Below, piece by piece: positions 5,165-5,170 of a stretch of 5,170 nucleotides of DNA. The DNA lies in the NCBI GenBank assembly GCA_045602385.1, contig JAZSBL010000037.1, positions 1-5,170 on the forward strand, written 5' to 3'. Within the stretch, counting starts at the first letter, position 1. Every line of letters starts with the position of its first letter. Source of the stretch: SVTX01 sp045602385 (lineage in GTDB: Bacteria > Bacillota > Clostridia > Oscillospirales > CAG-272). The notes beneath the pieces were generated by a model. The model was not told the origin of the DNA and made no database searches. It saw only the letters and a list, made by a program, of their open reading frames with translations. The position numbers and the translations under genes are program-made.

Positions 5165-5170
5165 GGGTGT

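Larger units (their letters stand above)
4746..5170. other. Gene-free, repeat-filled region
   Basis: I see no plausible gene on either strand in these 425 bases. Open frames here lack start sites with an RBS and give low-complexity peptides. The content is the terminator-like hairpin, about 50 AT-rich bases with no clear signal (4782-4832), the 125-bp element, a short AT-rich joint around 4958-4985 and the 179-bp element running nearly to the window end. Confidence 0.75.

Noticed and set aside
4833..5170. CRISPR array
   Set aside because: The repeats are inverted and unevenly spaced with no regular spacers, and no cas gene is nearby.

Overview
This window is most likely chromosomal DNA from an anaerobic, gut-type Firmicute of class Clostridia. 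The evidence is the RecD2-ComF gene pair, Gram-positive style ribosome binding sites (AAAGGAGG), a strong sigma-A-like promoter, and GC-rich dispersed intergenic repeats of a kind common in Oscillospiraceae/Ruminococcaceae-like genomes. The genus cannot be read from the sequence. All four genes lie on the + strand.

Layout: (1) Bases 1-268 hold no gene. They contain a mosaic of short repeats and hairpins, including a 14-bp inverted repeat (138-151/191-204) and a perfect 14-bp AT-rich hairpin (209-239), followed by a strong RBS. (2) Bases 269-2512 encode RecD2, an SF1 5'-3' DNA helicase with all the expected ATPase motifs. (3) Bases 2520-3326 encode a ComF-family phosphoribosyltransferase-like protein seven bases after recD2, so the two are probably co-transcribed. 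A rho-independent terminator overlaps the comF stop codon. (4) Bases 3327-3491 hold that terminator, an 11-bp inverted repeat and a consensus-like promoter. (5) Bases 3492-3947 encode a LytTR DNA-binding regulator with no receiver domain. (6) Bases 3963-4745 encode a four-helix membrane protein with a LiaF-like C-terminal domain built on repeated N-x-L-G-S motifs. A terminator-like hairpin follows. (7) Bases 4746-5170 hold no gene. They contain a 125-bp element with 10-bp terminal inverted repeats, then a 179-bp element with 21-bp near-perfect terminal inverted repeats. Each carries a copy of the same roughly 40-bp hairpin module, in opposite orientation.

Two functional units emerge. recD2-comF is a DNA processing pair (helicase plus a competence-type protein). 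The LytTR/LiaF-like pair is a compact, self-contained regulator plus membrane protein cassette with its own promoter. It resembles in layout the regulator/membrane-inhibitor systems built on LytTR proteins and, through the membrane partner, the LiaF cell-envelope stress module. This pair is the best candidate here for an under-described signalling system, although each family is known. Nothing in the window looks like a defence system, prophage, CRISPR array or RNA gene.
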